Source of the DNA: Mrakia gelida
Taxonomy: Eukaryota; Basidiomycota; Tremellomycetes; Cystofilobasidiales; Mrakiaceae
DNA length: 64,000 bases
Assembly (NCBI GenBank): GCA_024345305.1
Contig: BRON01000010.1
Location: 372,001-436,000 of the forward strand
Reading direction: 5' to 3'
The translations under genes were made by a program, and so were the position numbers. Positions within the stretch are counted from its first letter, which is position 1. Each line of letters opens with the position of its first letter. The notes beneath the pieces were generated by a model. It searched no databases. It saw only the letters and a program-made list of their open reading frames with translations, and had not been told where the DNA came from. Of the stretch, positions 44,008-54,963 are shown one piece after another.

Positions 44008-46327
44008 ATGAGGGAGGACCCTTGCTTCTCGCTTTTCAACGACTCCCCATCGTCTCTTCCTGCTTTTCTTGAGAAGGTGCGTGCCCCTCACCTCAGAGCT
44101 CCTGCTTCGAAGTCCCTTCTTCATCGAACGGAGTCGAGCTCACGCTCCTCCCTTCCCTTTGGTTCCCCGCCTGTCCAGTGGAAGCCATCCGTCGTTAGCG
44201 AGGCTGATTGCGAGGTGAGAGGATCGATTCACTGAAGCTGATGGTTAGGTGGAGGATCTGATTCGAGTTTCACGTTTGGTGGGAGGGCAGTGGATCTGGG
44301 TTCGAACGGACAAGGGGAGGAACGAGCTGGTGGTGGAGCAGGAGGAGGTTGTGGGGGCTGGGAAGGAGATTCGTGAGTTCTCTCCGCTCGCGCTCATCCC
44401 TCGAGTCTATGCGGATCATGTGTATGAGCTGACCGACGTTTCAATTGGGTTACTGTAGTCGCTGCTACGACGAGAAGAGTTCAGGAGATTTCGGTGAGCT
44501 TCGACGTTCCTCCCTGTCTCCTCCCGTCTCCCCTTCTCGAACTGACTTACACTCTTTGCTCTTCCTCTTTCATCAGAGAGACTCTTCTATACCCAACAGA
44601 ACCTTGAAAGCCAAACCTGGTCAACCTTCTCCTCGAACGAAACGTCAGCTCATCGAGGAGGTTCGTTCGTTCCTCCGCTCCTGCACTTCTCCTCGCTCTT
44701 TCGTTCTTCCTGACCTCCTTTCGTCCTCCTCTTCGCAGGTCCAAGCCAACGCTACCGAGGAGTTCAAGCAACTATCTATCAACACCGGTCTCACTCACGG
44801 CAAGCTACTGATCTTTCAGGCAGGCGACAAGATCGACAGGTGAGTTTGCGAGTTGATCTTCGTCTCGCTTTCTCCCGCTGAACCTGACTGCTTTGCCCTC
44901 TTCGGCTCCTCGCAGCGTCTTCTCCGAGCTCGCTACAAGTCTCATCAAAGGTCCTCTCAGTCAAACGAACGTCAACTGCATGAAGGTAGCTCCTCGAAGT
45001 TCTAGTGGGCAGGCCAACAGTGAGTTATGACGCTGATCTCCCTCTTCGCTTCGTCTTCAGCGCGTCGACTGACGCGTCTGTTCGCGTCTGTTCGCGTTGG
45101 AACAGGCCACCTCATCTGCCTCTACGTACCAGACGTCTACCAGAAGGACCATCTTGCCCTCGTTCTCCAGGTGCTCGCGAACGATCATGGTGAGCTGCAC
45201 TTCTCTTCCTCACTCTCGCGTGCTTCTCCCCGTGTACAGTAGCTGATCTCGTCCTTGATCTATCGAACAGGTATTATCTCCGGTGCTGTCAAAAGCGATC
45301 TCTACACTCTCATCGACTTGTGCTCGAACCATCCCTCGGGTCTTCGAGCTTCTGTTTGGACGGCGAGGGAGTTGACTGACGTGGAGGAGTTGGAGGTGAG
45401 TTCGAGCCTTGATCTTCAAACGTCTCCTTCGAAACGTCCTTTCTGACCCACTTTTTTTACTGCGGGTCTTTTATCAGAACATGCGTAACGCCTACTGGAA
45501 AGCTCGAGACTCGCCGGATCAGCCCTCGTCCTCGACCTCGACCTCGACCTCGAATCAGAAACTCGTCGAAAGCAAGTCTTCGTCCTCGTCCTCCACACCT
45601 CTCTTCCCTGGTACTGGAAAGAGACTCGACGGAGGTGTAGCAGCACTGTATGTGCCTCCTCCGTCTGCTCGACCATCAGCCTCGTCCTCCTCATCCACCA
45701 AACCGAAGTAAGCACTCCCCTCGTCCCTCGACGCGTCGTTTTCCCTCCCTCGACGCGTCGTTTTCCCTTCGTCCGCTCCCCGCTCACTCGCTCCCTCCTT
45801 CCCTCCTCCTCAGACCCAAACCCACATCCAAATCACAAGCGATGAAACGTCTCGCAAGCGAAACCTTCGACGACGATTCCTCCTCCTCCTCCTCCTCCTC
45901 CTCTTCCTCGCCGACCAAGAACAAACCCAAGAAATCGACCTCGAACTCGGCCGCTCGACGAGGAAGCGGAGGCATCCCAATCAAGTCCAAACGAGCTGCT
46001 CCCGTCGCTCCCCGACCCAAAGCCGCCGCCTCAGAACCCCCCTCCTCCAAACCCATCCTCGCTCGACCACCTCCCTCCAAACGAGTCAAACCCAACTCGA
46101 CTCCTCCTGTGTTCGACGACGACGACGACTCTTCCACAGATGTCTCGGAGGAAGGGAAGACGTCGTCGAGTTGGAAGGGGAAGCAGAAGGAGAGGATGGA
46201 GCAGAAGAAGAAGGAGGAGCAGAGTGGGAGCGAGACGGAGGTGGAGGAGGACGACGTGGCTCCGCCTTCGAAGGTGGTAGCGAAGACGGTTGAGGAGGAA
46301 GATGAGAGTCTGACTGAGTCGGGGTAG
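44008..46327 (+). CDS. DUF1917/BLES03-like protein, paralog 2 (long disordered tail)
   Basis: This gene is in tandem with paralog 1, 258 bp downstream. It starts MREDPCFSLFNDSPSSLPAF, then QWIWVRTDKGRNELVVEQEE and SSIPNRTLKAKPGQPSP. The core follows: HGKLLIFQAGDKIDS, SELATSLIKGPLSQTNVNCM, then LICLYVPDVYQKDHLALVLQ and AVKSDLYTLIDLCSNHPSGL, RASVWTARELTDVEEL. Here the two tiny exons of paralog 1 are fused into one exon. The C-terminal half is a disordered Ser/Pro/Lys tail with long Ser runs and FDDDSSSSSS. It also has KRVKPNSTPPVFDDDDDSS and SGSETEVEEDD, echoing the SGSETEEE end of paralog 1. It ends ESLTESG at TAG 46325-46327. Likely nuclear by composition. Confidence 0.75.
45725..45768. repeat. 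22-bp perfect tandem duplication in an intron
   Basis: Two adjacent identical 22-bp units (45725-45746 and 45747-45768) lie in the intron following the exon that ends SSSSSTKPK of paralog 2. Each unit contains the palindrome GACGCGTC followed by GTTTTCCCT. Confidence 0.9.
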
Positions 46328-46578
46328 TGCAGCTTTCTCCTCTTCTTGCTCTGTGTCGTCGTCTCGTTTTTCTTCGAGCTTTTCGTCGCGTCGTCTCTTC
46401 TTGCTTTGCCTTTCTTCTCTTTCCCGTCTTTTTCTTTCACGTAGCCCACGAACACTCTCTCGAAACGAACGTCTTTCTCCTCTCTCTCTCCGTACTGTAA
46501 CGAACAACAGAGGCATGATCTATTCCCGCCTACCCACCCTCGCTCAGCTCCCCCACCCAGCCCACCCGCCCTCCCGCC

Positions 46579-49414
46579 CTAGCTCCCCCACCCACCCCCA
46601 CCCACCTCCATATTATTCAACTCCACCTCCAACCCACTAACATAACTCTTGATCGCAGCATGACCCTCGGGGGTAACGAAGAACATCATCCTCTCTTTCC
46701 CCAAATCGTACACGACGACGTTGAGCTGGTTGGCGTACGCGAGAGCGAGGGTGTATTCTTGGAGGGAAGAGAAGTCGGAGTAGAGGTGGCCTGGTGGGTG
46801 GGAGGGAGGTGGTGGGATAGTGGGAGGGAGGGAGGGCGTAAGACAAGAGAGTCAGCACGAACTCGACGAGGAGAAGGGTCGAAAGGGACGACGAACCATC
46901 ATTCTTCTTAACCCTATGCAGCTCCGTCTCATACAGTCTCAGTTGATCTTGAACCGTCACCGGCAAAAGAGGGTTCTGCGAACAACGAAAGCGAGACGTC
47001 AGTTCCCTCTCTTCTCTTCCCGTCGCACTCGACTGGGTTCGAGCGCGTCGAACGCGAACTCACATTCTTGTGCATCTGAGGATGAGCGTGGACGGTTAGG
47101 TAGCTGATGATCTGCAAAACGCGAAACCGAAGCGGTGCCAAAACGAAGACGAAGGGTCAGCGAACGAACGAGCGAAGCGAGGGAAAAAAGAGGAGGGGAG
47201 AGGTGGCTCGAAACGAACCTGATCAGCGGTAATCCCCTTCTCCAAAGCGTTCCTCATCTTCCTTCTCGTGATCTCCCCAACGACCATGTTCGGGAACCGA
47301 GCTTTGAACTGGACGAAGAGGTTCAGGACGGAGATTTGGAGGACGTTGTCTGTCACGAACGAACGAAAACCGAAGCGCGTCGGTTCAGTTTCAGTTCGAA
47401 GCTCGACGCTCTCCCTTCCCTTTCCCCCCCCCGTCACAGGAAACGAAAGGCGAGCGTACCTGTGTACGCATAAACCCTAAAGTTCGTCTCAATAACAATG
47501 AACCCTGTCTCCGAGGGGACGGTCGAGAAGTTGGTGGAGCCGGGCGGAGGACCTTGGAACTGAGGTTGAAGGAGAAGTTGTTGGTCTGCTGTTGGGTCGC
47601 CTGAGAGGGAGGAAGGGGAGGAGAGGGTTGTGGCGAGGCGGGTGGGGTAGAATCGTTTGGAGGTTTTCTGGAGAGCGAGAGCGAGCGAGGAAGGGGTGGG
47701 GAGAGGGGGGGGGGGAAGGGTGAGTTGGGTGATGGGAGGAAGAGGGATGGGAGGGGAGGGGAGGGAGAGAAAAGAAGAAGGGGAGGTGATGGGACGAACC
47801 GTTCGTCGATAGATGAACCCCGTTTCGTTGAGATCTTCGAGCATGGTAAGTTGGGTGGCTGTGAGGTTTTCGGTTGAGTAGCCCTGATGAGAGACGAACG
47901 AGAAGGAAACGAGCACGCGTCAGCGACGTCGAACGAGGGACGCGAAAGCGAGACGAAAATGAGGCGAAACTCACTCGACCGAGTTCCAGGCTTCCGAGCA
48001 TGAACAGGAATCCGAGAGCTTCGATGGGATCCATTTCTCGTTCCTGGTAGCCCACCAAGGTAAGTTCGAAGGTCAGTGGCCTGAAAAAAAGGAGAAGGCA
48101 GAAGGACGAGACGAGACGAGAGGACGAACCGGCGCCAACCTCAGATAATTCAGCATCAGATCCCACTGCTGCGTCCCTACATCCTCGAGCAGGAACTGAA
48201 AGCCTCTCGAGGTGATCTGAAGACGCTCGGCTCGGATCTGATTGCTTCCCGACCTGGGAGAAGGAGGGCGAACGACAGACGCGTCAGTTTCGTTCAGTCG
48301 CGCGGTTCGTTCGTCCCGTTTCGCGTCGACGAGTCGAGATGAAGACTGGGAGAAAAAGGAAGACAAAAAAAGGGGAAAGAAATAGAGCTCACGCAGCCGG
48401 ATCCACCATCAGCTCCGAGTTCTTGAGGAGATAGAGAACGGAAGGTTTGGGAGGGACAGGCGAGATGTCGATGGACCCTCCTTTCGAGACCATGAAGTGG
48501 AGGATCGTCTGTTCGAAGGAACAAGAAGACCGTGTCAGTAGTTCGATCAGACAATGTACCACCTCGTGGGCTCGAAAGCAGAGCATAAACAAAGGAACGA
48601 GACGAAAGCAACACTGACCTCCCACTTCCCAACAGCAATCTCATCCAGTTCCTCCACTGTCTTCGCGTTCTTGTCCTCCTTCTCGGAAGGTATTCCAAAA
48701 CTGGCGTGCGTGCCTCTGTTCCACCAACCCAAACCCAGCGAAACTAATCAGCCCTCTTGCTGCTCCCAACCACCTCTCCGAAACACGCTCCTCGCTCATC
48801 GACTCACCCTCCCGTCAAAGCCCTCCTCAACCCTTCCTTGAACGCCGACGTTATGGAAAGCTTTGAGCTCTTGGACGACGACGAGGAAGAAGAAACCTCC
48901 TTGATGATGGCTCGATGAGCGAGGAGCGCTAAAGCTGGAGAGGCGAGTCTGCAACGAAACGAAGCAAGGAAAGGAGAAGGAGGTGAGCTTCGCGAGCTCA
49001 ACAGGAACTCCTTCCTTCCCTCCCTCTCTCCCGCGCTCTCCCTTGAGTTCGTTGGAGTGTGAGTATGCAGTGCGTACGTACCTCCTCCCCTCCTCCCCCT
49101 TCATCCAAACGAGCAAATCATCCTTCCTCATAGGCGTTTCCAACCAGAGAAGGGAGAGAACGATCTGCCGGGAGAGGGGAGGGAGTAGTCTGTTCGAACC
49201 GGCGCAACGAAACACATCAGTCAAAGCGGGTTAGTTTCGAGCTTCTCCAGGAGGGTGGAAGCTGGGAAGAGAGTGGGTCTCCAACTTACCTGAAGATAGC
49301 CAAACACCCTGCTGGGGTTGAGTAGAGTCTTGCTAAGGTGAGTTGGGATTGGGTGTCGAGGTAGGTGTGGATCGAGCCCGTGAAGGATTGAGAGGAGGAG
49401 GAGGAGGAGGACAT
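46579..49414 (-). CDS. TFB2: TFIIH subunit Tfb2 (p52)
   Basis: Tfb2 anchors and stimulates the Ssl2/XPB translocase in TFIIH for transcription initiation and nucleotide excision repair. From the start at 49414 ([11 protein letters not shown]) it reads [40 protein letters not shown] and [17 protein letters not shown]. Next are WEVSVA-adjacent exons with [20 protein letters not shown], then [20 protein letters not shown] and [12 protein letters not shown]. The C-terminal half has [32 protein letters not shown] and [20 protein letters not shown]. Then come [40 protein letters not shown] and [20 protein letters not shown]. These match the p52 family along its length. The end is GGGGWGS at TAG 46581-46579. 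An upstream ATG at 49763 belongs to a frame that includes intron-like sequence. Confidence 0.93.
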
Positions 49415-49924
49415 CGTTAGAGGGATGGGAGTGATGGGAAGGAGAGTGGGTTGTTGCTGAGAGGGAGGGGAGCGGGAGGGAGGAGGGATGCTGGAGGACG
49501 AGGGCAGGAAAGGAAGCGAGCGAGAGGTGGCGAACGAGCTCGGAGCGAGGGAAGGGGGCCAAAGAAGGGAGTTGAGCTGATTCTCGAGTTGAGCGGGCGA
49601 GACCAGTCGAGAGAGTTCGCTGTCTACTCGAGGCGAGGAGGGGAAAAGGGGAAGAGAGCTGCCTTGGAGGGGTGGTCGGTGCTTGAAGCGAGAAGGAAGG
49701 AAGGAGGTTGAGCTCGACTCAACTCGTTTCGCGAGCGATCTGCTTGACGACCGCAGATCCATACGCGAACTTCCCTTCTTAATCACTCAGCTGTAAAGTG
49801 ACGAACATATATAGATGATCTAATCAACCCGCGAAACAAAGATCTACCCCTCCAAACCCAACCCCGTGCTCCTCATCCCTCCTCAGCCCTCATCCCCTCC
49901 CTCTTCCACCCGTCTCCTCCAGAT
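49415..49924. other. Intergenic / TFB2 leader
   Basis: The segment is upstream of TFB2 and downstream of the minus-strand gene at 49925. It contains a Ser/Pro-like open frame continuous with TFB2 exon 1 (ATG at 49763), plus a branch-like GCTCAAC and acceptor-like sites, so a spliced 5' leader is likely. AT-rich sequence at 49780-49830 may be a promoter element. Confidence 0.45.
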
Positions 49925-50886
49925 CTAAACACCCTTCTCCCCCAACCCCACCCCCTTCCCACCCTCATCCGTGTACGGGGGCGCCGCTCCTCCTCCTCCT
50001 GCCGTCGTACCAGATCCAGATCCAGACCCAGACGCGTCGTACTTCGGCACCTTGTTGAGATCGTCGCGCGTCGTTTGGATCCTGAACACGAACCCAAGAC
50101 GACCAGGGACAAGTCAGCGACGTTTCAGACCCTCGAAGAACAGAACAGTGAAGTAATGGAAAGGGTGTGCTCACTCCTCAACAAACGGCCCGAGCTGGTG
50201 TAAGGAAGGCGAACGAACGAAAGCGAGCGACGCGAGTTCAGCCCTCTCCCATCCCCATCCCTCTCCCTCTTTCGCTGCCAACTCACCTTATTAGAAATCA
50301 ACACCCTCCCCAACTCATGCAACTTCTTGTCCACCTATCAACCCCATTCAAAGCCCAACCCCAAGTCAGTCGCTTCCTCTTCCCCTCCCTCTCACCCCCC
50401 CCTCTGTTTCCTCAAGCCGAACCCAACCCAAACGGATGTAACTCACGTCCTTCAAACTCTTCCCCTTCTGCAGCTTGGACCGAGCATACCCGTCGATGAT
50501 GGATTGGGCGTAGCCTGGTTTGGTTTGGGCGCGGGCTGGGTTGAACAAAGGAGGGGGGAGATGGGTGAGCTTGAGGTCGAGAGCAGATGGAGGGAGGGAG
50601 ATGGGTGGGGGGAGGGGCGTACGGTCGTCGAGTGCTTCTAGGGTACTTCTCTACATCAGAGCCAGCCACGTACAGAAGAACAGAGGTTGAGGTTGAGGGA
50701 AGAAGAAGCAGGGAAGAGAACGAAGAGAGAAGGAGGTTCGTTCAGCGAGTTGTGGGCGTCATGCGTTTGAGACGAGCTCGACCTGGATGAACGAACCTGC
50801 GTATCGATATACTTGGCTCCTCGATTGAAGTCGTAGAGAGATCCTCGTACGACCATGTTGCTGGCGTCGTCTTTGGTGCTGGTCAT
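49925..50886 (-). CDS. Small uncharacterised protein
   Basis: I do not recognise the family. Spliced from about five exons, it gives ~145 residues. It starts MTSTKDDASNMVVRGSLYDF and continues NRGAKYIDTQ, RSTLEALDDPRAQTKPGYAQ, and SIIDGYARSKLQKGKSLKDV. Then come DKKLHELGRVLISNKLGPFV and IQTTRDDLNKVPKYDASGSG. It ends in a Gly-rich acidic tail, GGKGVGLGEKGV. The middle is predicted helical and basic, and the tail is disordered. One donor is GTTCGT (50796 on minus) and another GTACGC. The splice continuity across exons supports a real gene. It shares a 481-bp divergent promoter with UTP4, so co-regulation with ribosome biogenesis is possible but unproven. Confidence 0.62.
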
Positions 50887-51367
50887 TTCTGTGGTGGGTG
50901 GGTGGGAGTTGGATGGGAGGCATGGAGGTGGGTGACAGGCGAGAGCGAGATCGCCCAGGGTTTCGGCTGGCGGGCCGAGGGTCAGATTTTCAGCTTTGGG
51001 GAGTGTTTTGGGAAGGGGCTGAGAGCATGGGAGGGCGATGGTGCTGGAGAAGGGAGGTAGTGTGTGAGGGGGGAGGATGAGAAGACGAGCATGGTGGGCT
51101 GAGCAAGGTGAGGTCAAGTCGAACAAGTTTGCCTTGCTCGCTCTCTCTAGGAGCTTCCAATTTGACTCGATCTCGCAAGTAAGTTGTAAGCGACTCTGAA
51201 CGACGAGGTCTTGGTTGGGATGGAAAGTCGAAAAGGAAGGAAGGAAGCCAGGATGTTGAGCTCGAGCGAAGGCTAGGGCTGTTCAGCAGATTTCAGACAG
51301 CTCCCTCTGCTCTCCCTCCCTTCTTTCTCTCAACTCCTCCCCTCCCTTTCTCTTCTTTTCCTCAGCT
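50887..51367. promoter_or_regulatory. Divergent promoter, small protein / UTP4
   Basis: Both genes start at the edges of this segment. A CT-rich tract lies immediately upstream of the UTP4 ATG. No ribosome-biogenesis element could be identified with confidence. Confidence 0.5.
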
Positions 51368-54300
51368 ATGAGCCCCTCTTCTTCCTCGGGAGGTTCCATC
51401 CCTCTCCACCACTGCAAATTTGTGGACTACACTCCCTCCTCGGTCACAGCGATCGCTTTCCCTCCCATCCCTCTCCCAACTCGTCGTCGTCCAAACGCGA
51501 CTGCCTCCTCAACCTCCGGAGTCGAGCCTGAGATGGGGATCATGGCAGTTGGGAAGGGGAACGGAGATGTTGAGATCTTCAGATGGGTTGAAAGGTCCGA
51601 GGGAGGTCAGGGTTGGGTGCTCTACAGGGTCAGTTTGAACGAAGCTCAACTTTTGCGAGCTCACCGGGCGGCTCCTTTCCTTCTGAGCTCGAGAGCTGAC
51701 TTCCTCGCTTTATTCGCCTATGTCTTTGTGTCCGCGGTGATATACAGCGTCTCATCTCTCCCAACGGCACCAAGATCGAGTCCCTCGTCTTCACGTTGAA
51801 GCAGTCCTTCCTTCGCTCGACTTCCTCCTCCCCTTCCTCAAAACGAATCGCCTCCCTCGCCGACGTTCGACTCTTCTCCTCGGGAAGGTCCTCAGACCTC
51901 GTAGAGTGGGACCTCAAGTCGGGTTGCATTCTTGTACGTCCTACCATCTTTGCCCTTCGACTCGTCTCTACGAGCTGAGCTCGAGCTCAAGAGGTCCTCG
52001 TCTTTTTTGAGTCGAGCTGACCTTCCCCTCTCTCCTCGCGTCTCTTTCTTTCTTTTCGCTCGTATCAGCGTCTCCTCCCCACCCAATCCGGATCCCTCTG
52101 GTCCCTCGCTCCCAACCCTTCCTCCACTCTCCTCGCCCTCGGTTGCGAGGACGGTTCCCTTCGACTCGTCTCCCTCCTCGACGACTCCGACCTCACCCAC
52201 CTCCGTCGCTTCGAACGAACCAAGACTCGTCTCCTCTCCATCGCCTGGGGACCTCCCACCCTTCGACCCCCTCCTGCCTCCAAGCCTACCACTTCCGAAT
52301 CGGACTCCGACGAAGATGAGGACGAGGACGAGGAGGAATGGAACGACTCGTGGCTCGTCACTGGGTGCTCCGATTCCTGCTTGAGGAAGTGGGACTTCAA
52401 GAGCGGTCGAGTGGTTGAGAGGATGGTAGTGGAGAAGGAGAAGCTGTCGAAAAAGGGTCCCAAGGGGAACGCTGGCGGAGGAAGGACGATCGTCTGGTGT
52501 GTCGGTGTGCTGAAGGACGGGAGCGTTGTCAGTGGAGACTCGATGGGGAACGTCAAGATCTGGGACTCGAATACGGGAACGCAGATCAGCTCGTTCCATG
52601 CTCATGGAGCCGATGTGTTGTGCTTGGCTGTTTCGCCTGTGAGTAGTCCTTCCTCTCGACTTGACCGAGCCGTCGCGTCTTTCCCTTCGTTTCTGACGCG
52701 CGCCTCTCCTCTTCTCGCTTCTCTTTTCACTCAGGACCACCAATCGATCTTCACCTCCGGAATCGACCAAAAGACCGTCCAGTTCTCCCTCGTTCACGTC
52801 CCTTCCTCCCTCCCCTCCTCCACCAAATCCTCCTCCTCAACCATCCCAAAATGGATCCAATCCACCTCTCGACGTCTCCACACCCACGACGTCCTCTCCC
52901 TCGCCATCTTCCCTCCCTCCTCCCCCGTCCCCTCAGCCATCACCTCCACCGCCTGGCCAACAGCTCCCATCCTCGTCTCGGGAGGAGTCGACACCTCCAT
53001 CGTCATGACTCCTTGCTCGACGCCTGGATCGCGGAACGATGGACTGCCCAACCCTCTCGCGCCTCTCTCGAACTCGACTTCGTCGACCATCCTTGGAGAG
53101 GCGTACTACAGGAAGATGGGTGGGTTGAACGGAGTGGATGCTGCGACGATTAGTGTTAGCAAGAGCGAGGACTCGAGGTTGGTTGTTTGTCGACGAGAAG
53201 GAGGTTTGGGAGTTTGGAGGGTTGCTGGGAAGGAGGCGAGCGTCGGGAAGGGAGCTGTTGGAGGATGGGAGAAGGTCGTGGAGATGGAGTTGAAGAAGTC
53301 GACGACGGGGATGATCTGCAGTGCTGTCAGTGCTGACGGGAAGTGGTTGGCTGTCAGTGATCTCGGAGAGACCAAGCTGTTTGGACTTGAGACTTTGTCG
53401 AACGTGAGTCGCTCGCGTCCCTCCCTCCTCTTTCTCTTTCTTCTTCCCTCGAACCTCCTCGCTGACCACCGATTCCTTTTGATGTGTTCCCAGGGCTCCA
53501 TAACTCCCCACCGAATCCGCTCCTTCACCTCCACCCTCGTCTCCTCCTGCCCTTCCCTCCCTCTCGCCCTCGCCGGAACCGGTTCCTCCTCCGTCACCTT
53601 CTCTCCCGACTCCTCCAAACTCATCCTCGCCACCTTCCTTCGTGGAGACGTCATCGTCGTCGACCTTTCCTCCTTCTACGAGGACGACGACGAGGAACTC
53701 GACGAGGACGAGCAGGACGCGCCTGAGATCAAGGTCCTTCGAGTCTTCGAGCAGACCAGCGCTGGAGGTCGAGTCGTCGTTGGAACTGGGAAGCACGCTG
53801 AGGCTGCTGCTTCCGCTGCTGAGGGAGATATGGAGGTCGACGAGGTTATCGGTGGTGGTGGAGCGAAGGTGGTGGAGCGAGCGACGGTAGTTTGCATGGC
53901 TGTTGGGCACGATGGGCAGTGGTTGGCCGTCGCGGATCTTCTGGGTCGAACGCGAGTCTACAACCTCGATACGCTGCAGGTTCGTTCTCTCCTCCCTCCC
54001 TTTTCGTCACCCTCTTCTCTCCCATTCCCTCTCTCCAAAACTAACTCACCCTCTCTCCTCGTTCATTCCTCAGCTCCACTCCCACCTCCCCACCTTCCCC
54101 TCCTCCCCTCCCTCCTCCCTCGCCTTCCTCCCCAACCCTTCCAACCCAACAACCTCCCTCCTCCTCATCTCCATCCCCTCAGGAAACCAACTCCACATCT
54201 ACTCCGTCGAAGCTAGAAGATTCCCCCCCAACCTCACCTTCGCCGTCCCCGAATCCGTTCGTTCCCTCCCGGACCCCGTCGTCGGTCTCGCCGTGGACGC

Positions 54301-54667
54301 TTCGTCGCCTTCGGGGAAGGGGAACGTCCTCATGTGGGGAGCGACTTGGATCCTCCGAGTCAAGCTCAACCCTTCCTCGAACTCTGGGAAGGCTGGAGGA
54401 GGAGGAAGGCAGAAGAAGAAGAGGTCGAGAGCCGGGGAGGAGGTCGTTGCACCCGTTGTCGCGAACGGAAAGGAGGAGGAGCAGAAGACGGCTCAGCAGT
54501 TGAAGTCCCAGGAACAGGAGAGGTTCAAGTTGACGCAGACGTTCAGGCCTATGCTTGGGTTGGACTACGTTGGGAAGGGGGAGTTGGTGGTCGTTGAGAG
54601 ACCTTGGTTGGATTTGGTCGCTGGGTTGCCTGGTGGGTTCTTCAGGGGTGGGAAGTACGGGACGTAG
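51368..54667 (+). CDS. UTP4: U3 snoRNP / t-UTP WD40 protein Utp4 (Cirhin)
   Basis: Utp4 is part of the UTP-A/t-UTP subcomplex that binds nascent pre-rRNA and loads the small-subunit processome. It starts MSPSSSSGGSIPLHHCKFVD and is built of WD40-type blades. These include MAVGKGNGDVEIFRW, LFSSGRSSDLVEWDLKSGCI, SLWSLAPNPSSTLLALGCED, GSLRLVSLL and LVTGCSDSCLRKWDFKSGRV. They continue with IVWCVGVLKDGSVVSGDSMG, NVKIWDSNTGTQISSFHAHG, ADVLCLAVSP, SIFTSGIDQKTVQFSLV and MAVGHDGQWLAVADLLGRTR. The pairing IVWCVGVLKDGSVVSGDSMG / VKIWDS is characteristic of Utp4/Cirhin. An acidic insert (SDSDEDEDEDEEEW) lies between blades. It ends GGFFRGGKYGT at TAG 54665-54667. Confidence 0.9.
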
Positions 54668-54963
54668 GTTTGGTAGTTGGTTTGTTTTCGTATCTACTTT
54701 TTGCATGGCTCTGTTTGGTTGGCTTTGCGAGAGAGAGGAAAAGACGAAAGACGCGTCGTCGAGGGCGGGAACGAAATCGAGCTGAGGTGGCGAGCTCGAG
54801 CGAGTCTGTCGGAGATGAAGACGAGGATGAAGAACAAGTAAATTGATCGATAGGATCAGATAGGATAACCGGAAGAACCAGGTGGGCTCGACGAAGGACA
54901 CAGAACGAAGACGAAACGGAGAAGAAGACTCGAGCGACGCGACGGGCAAGAAGCTGACGCGCG

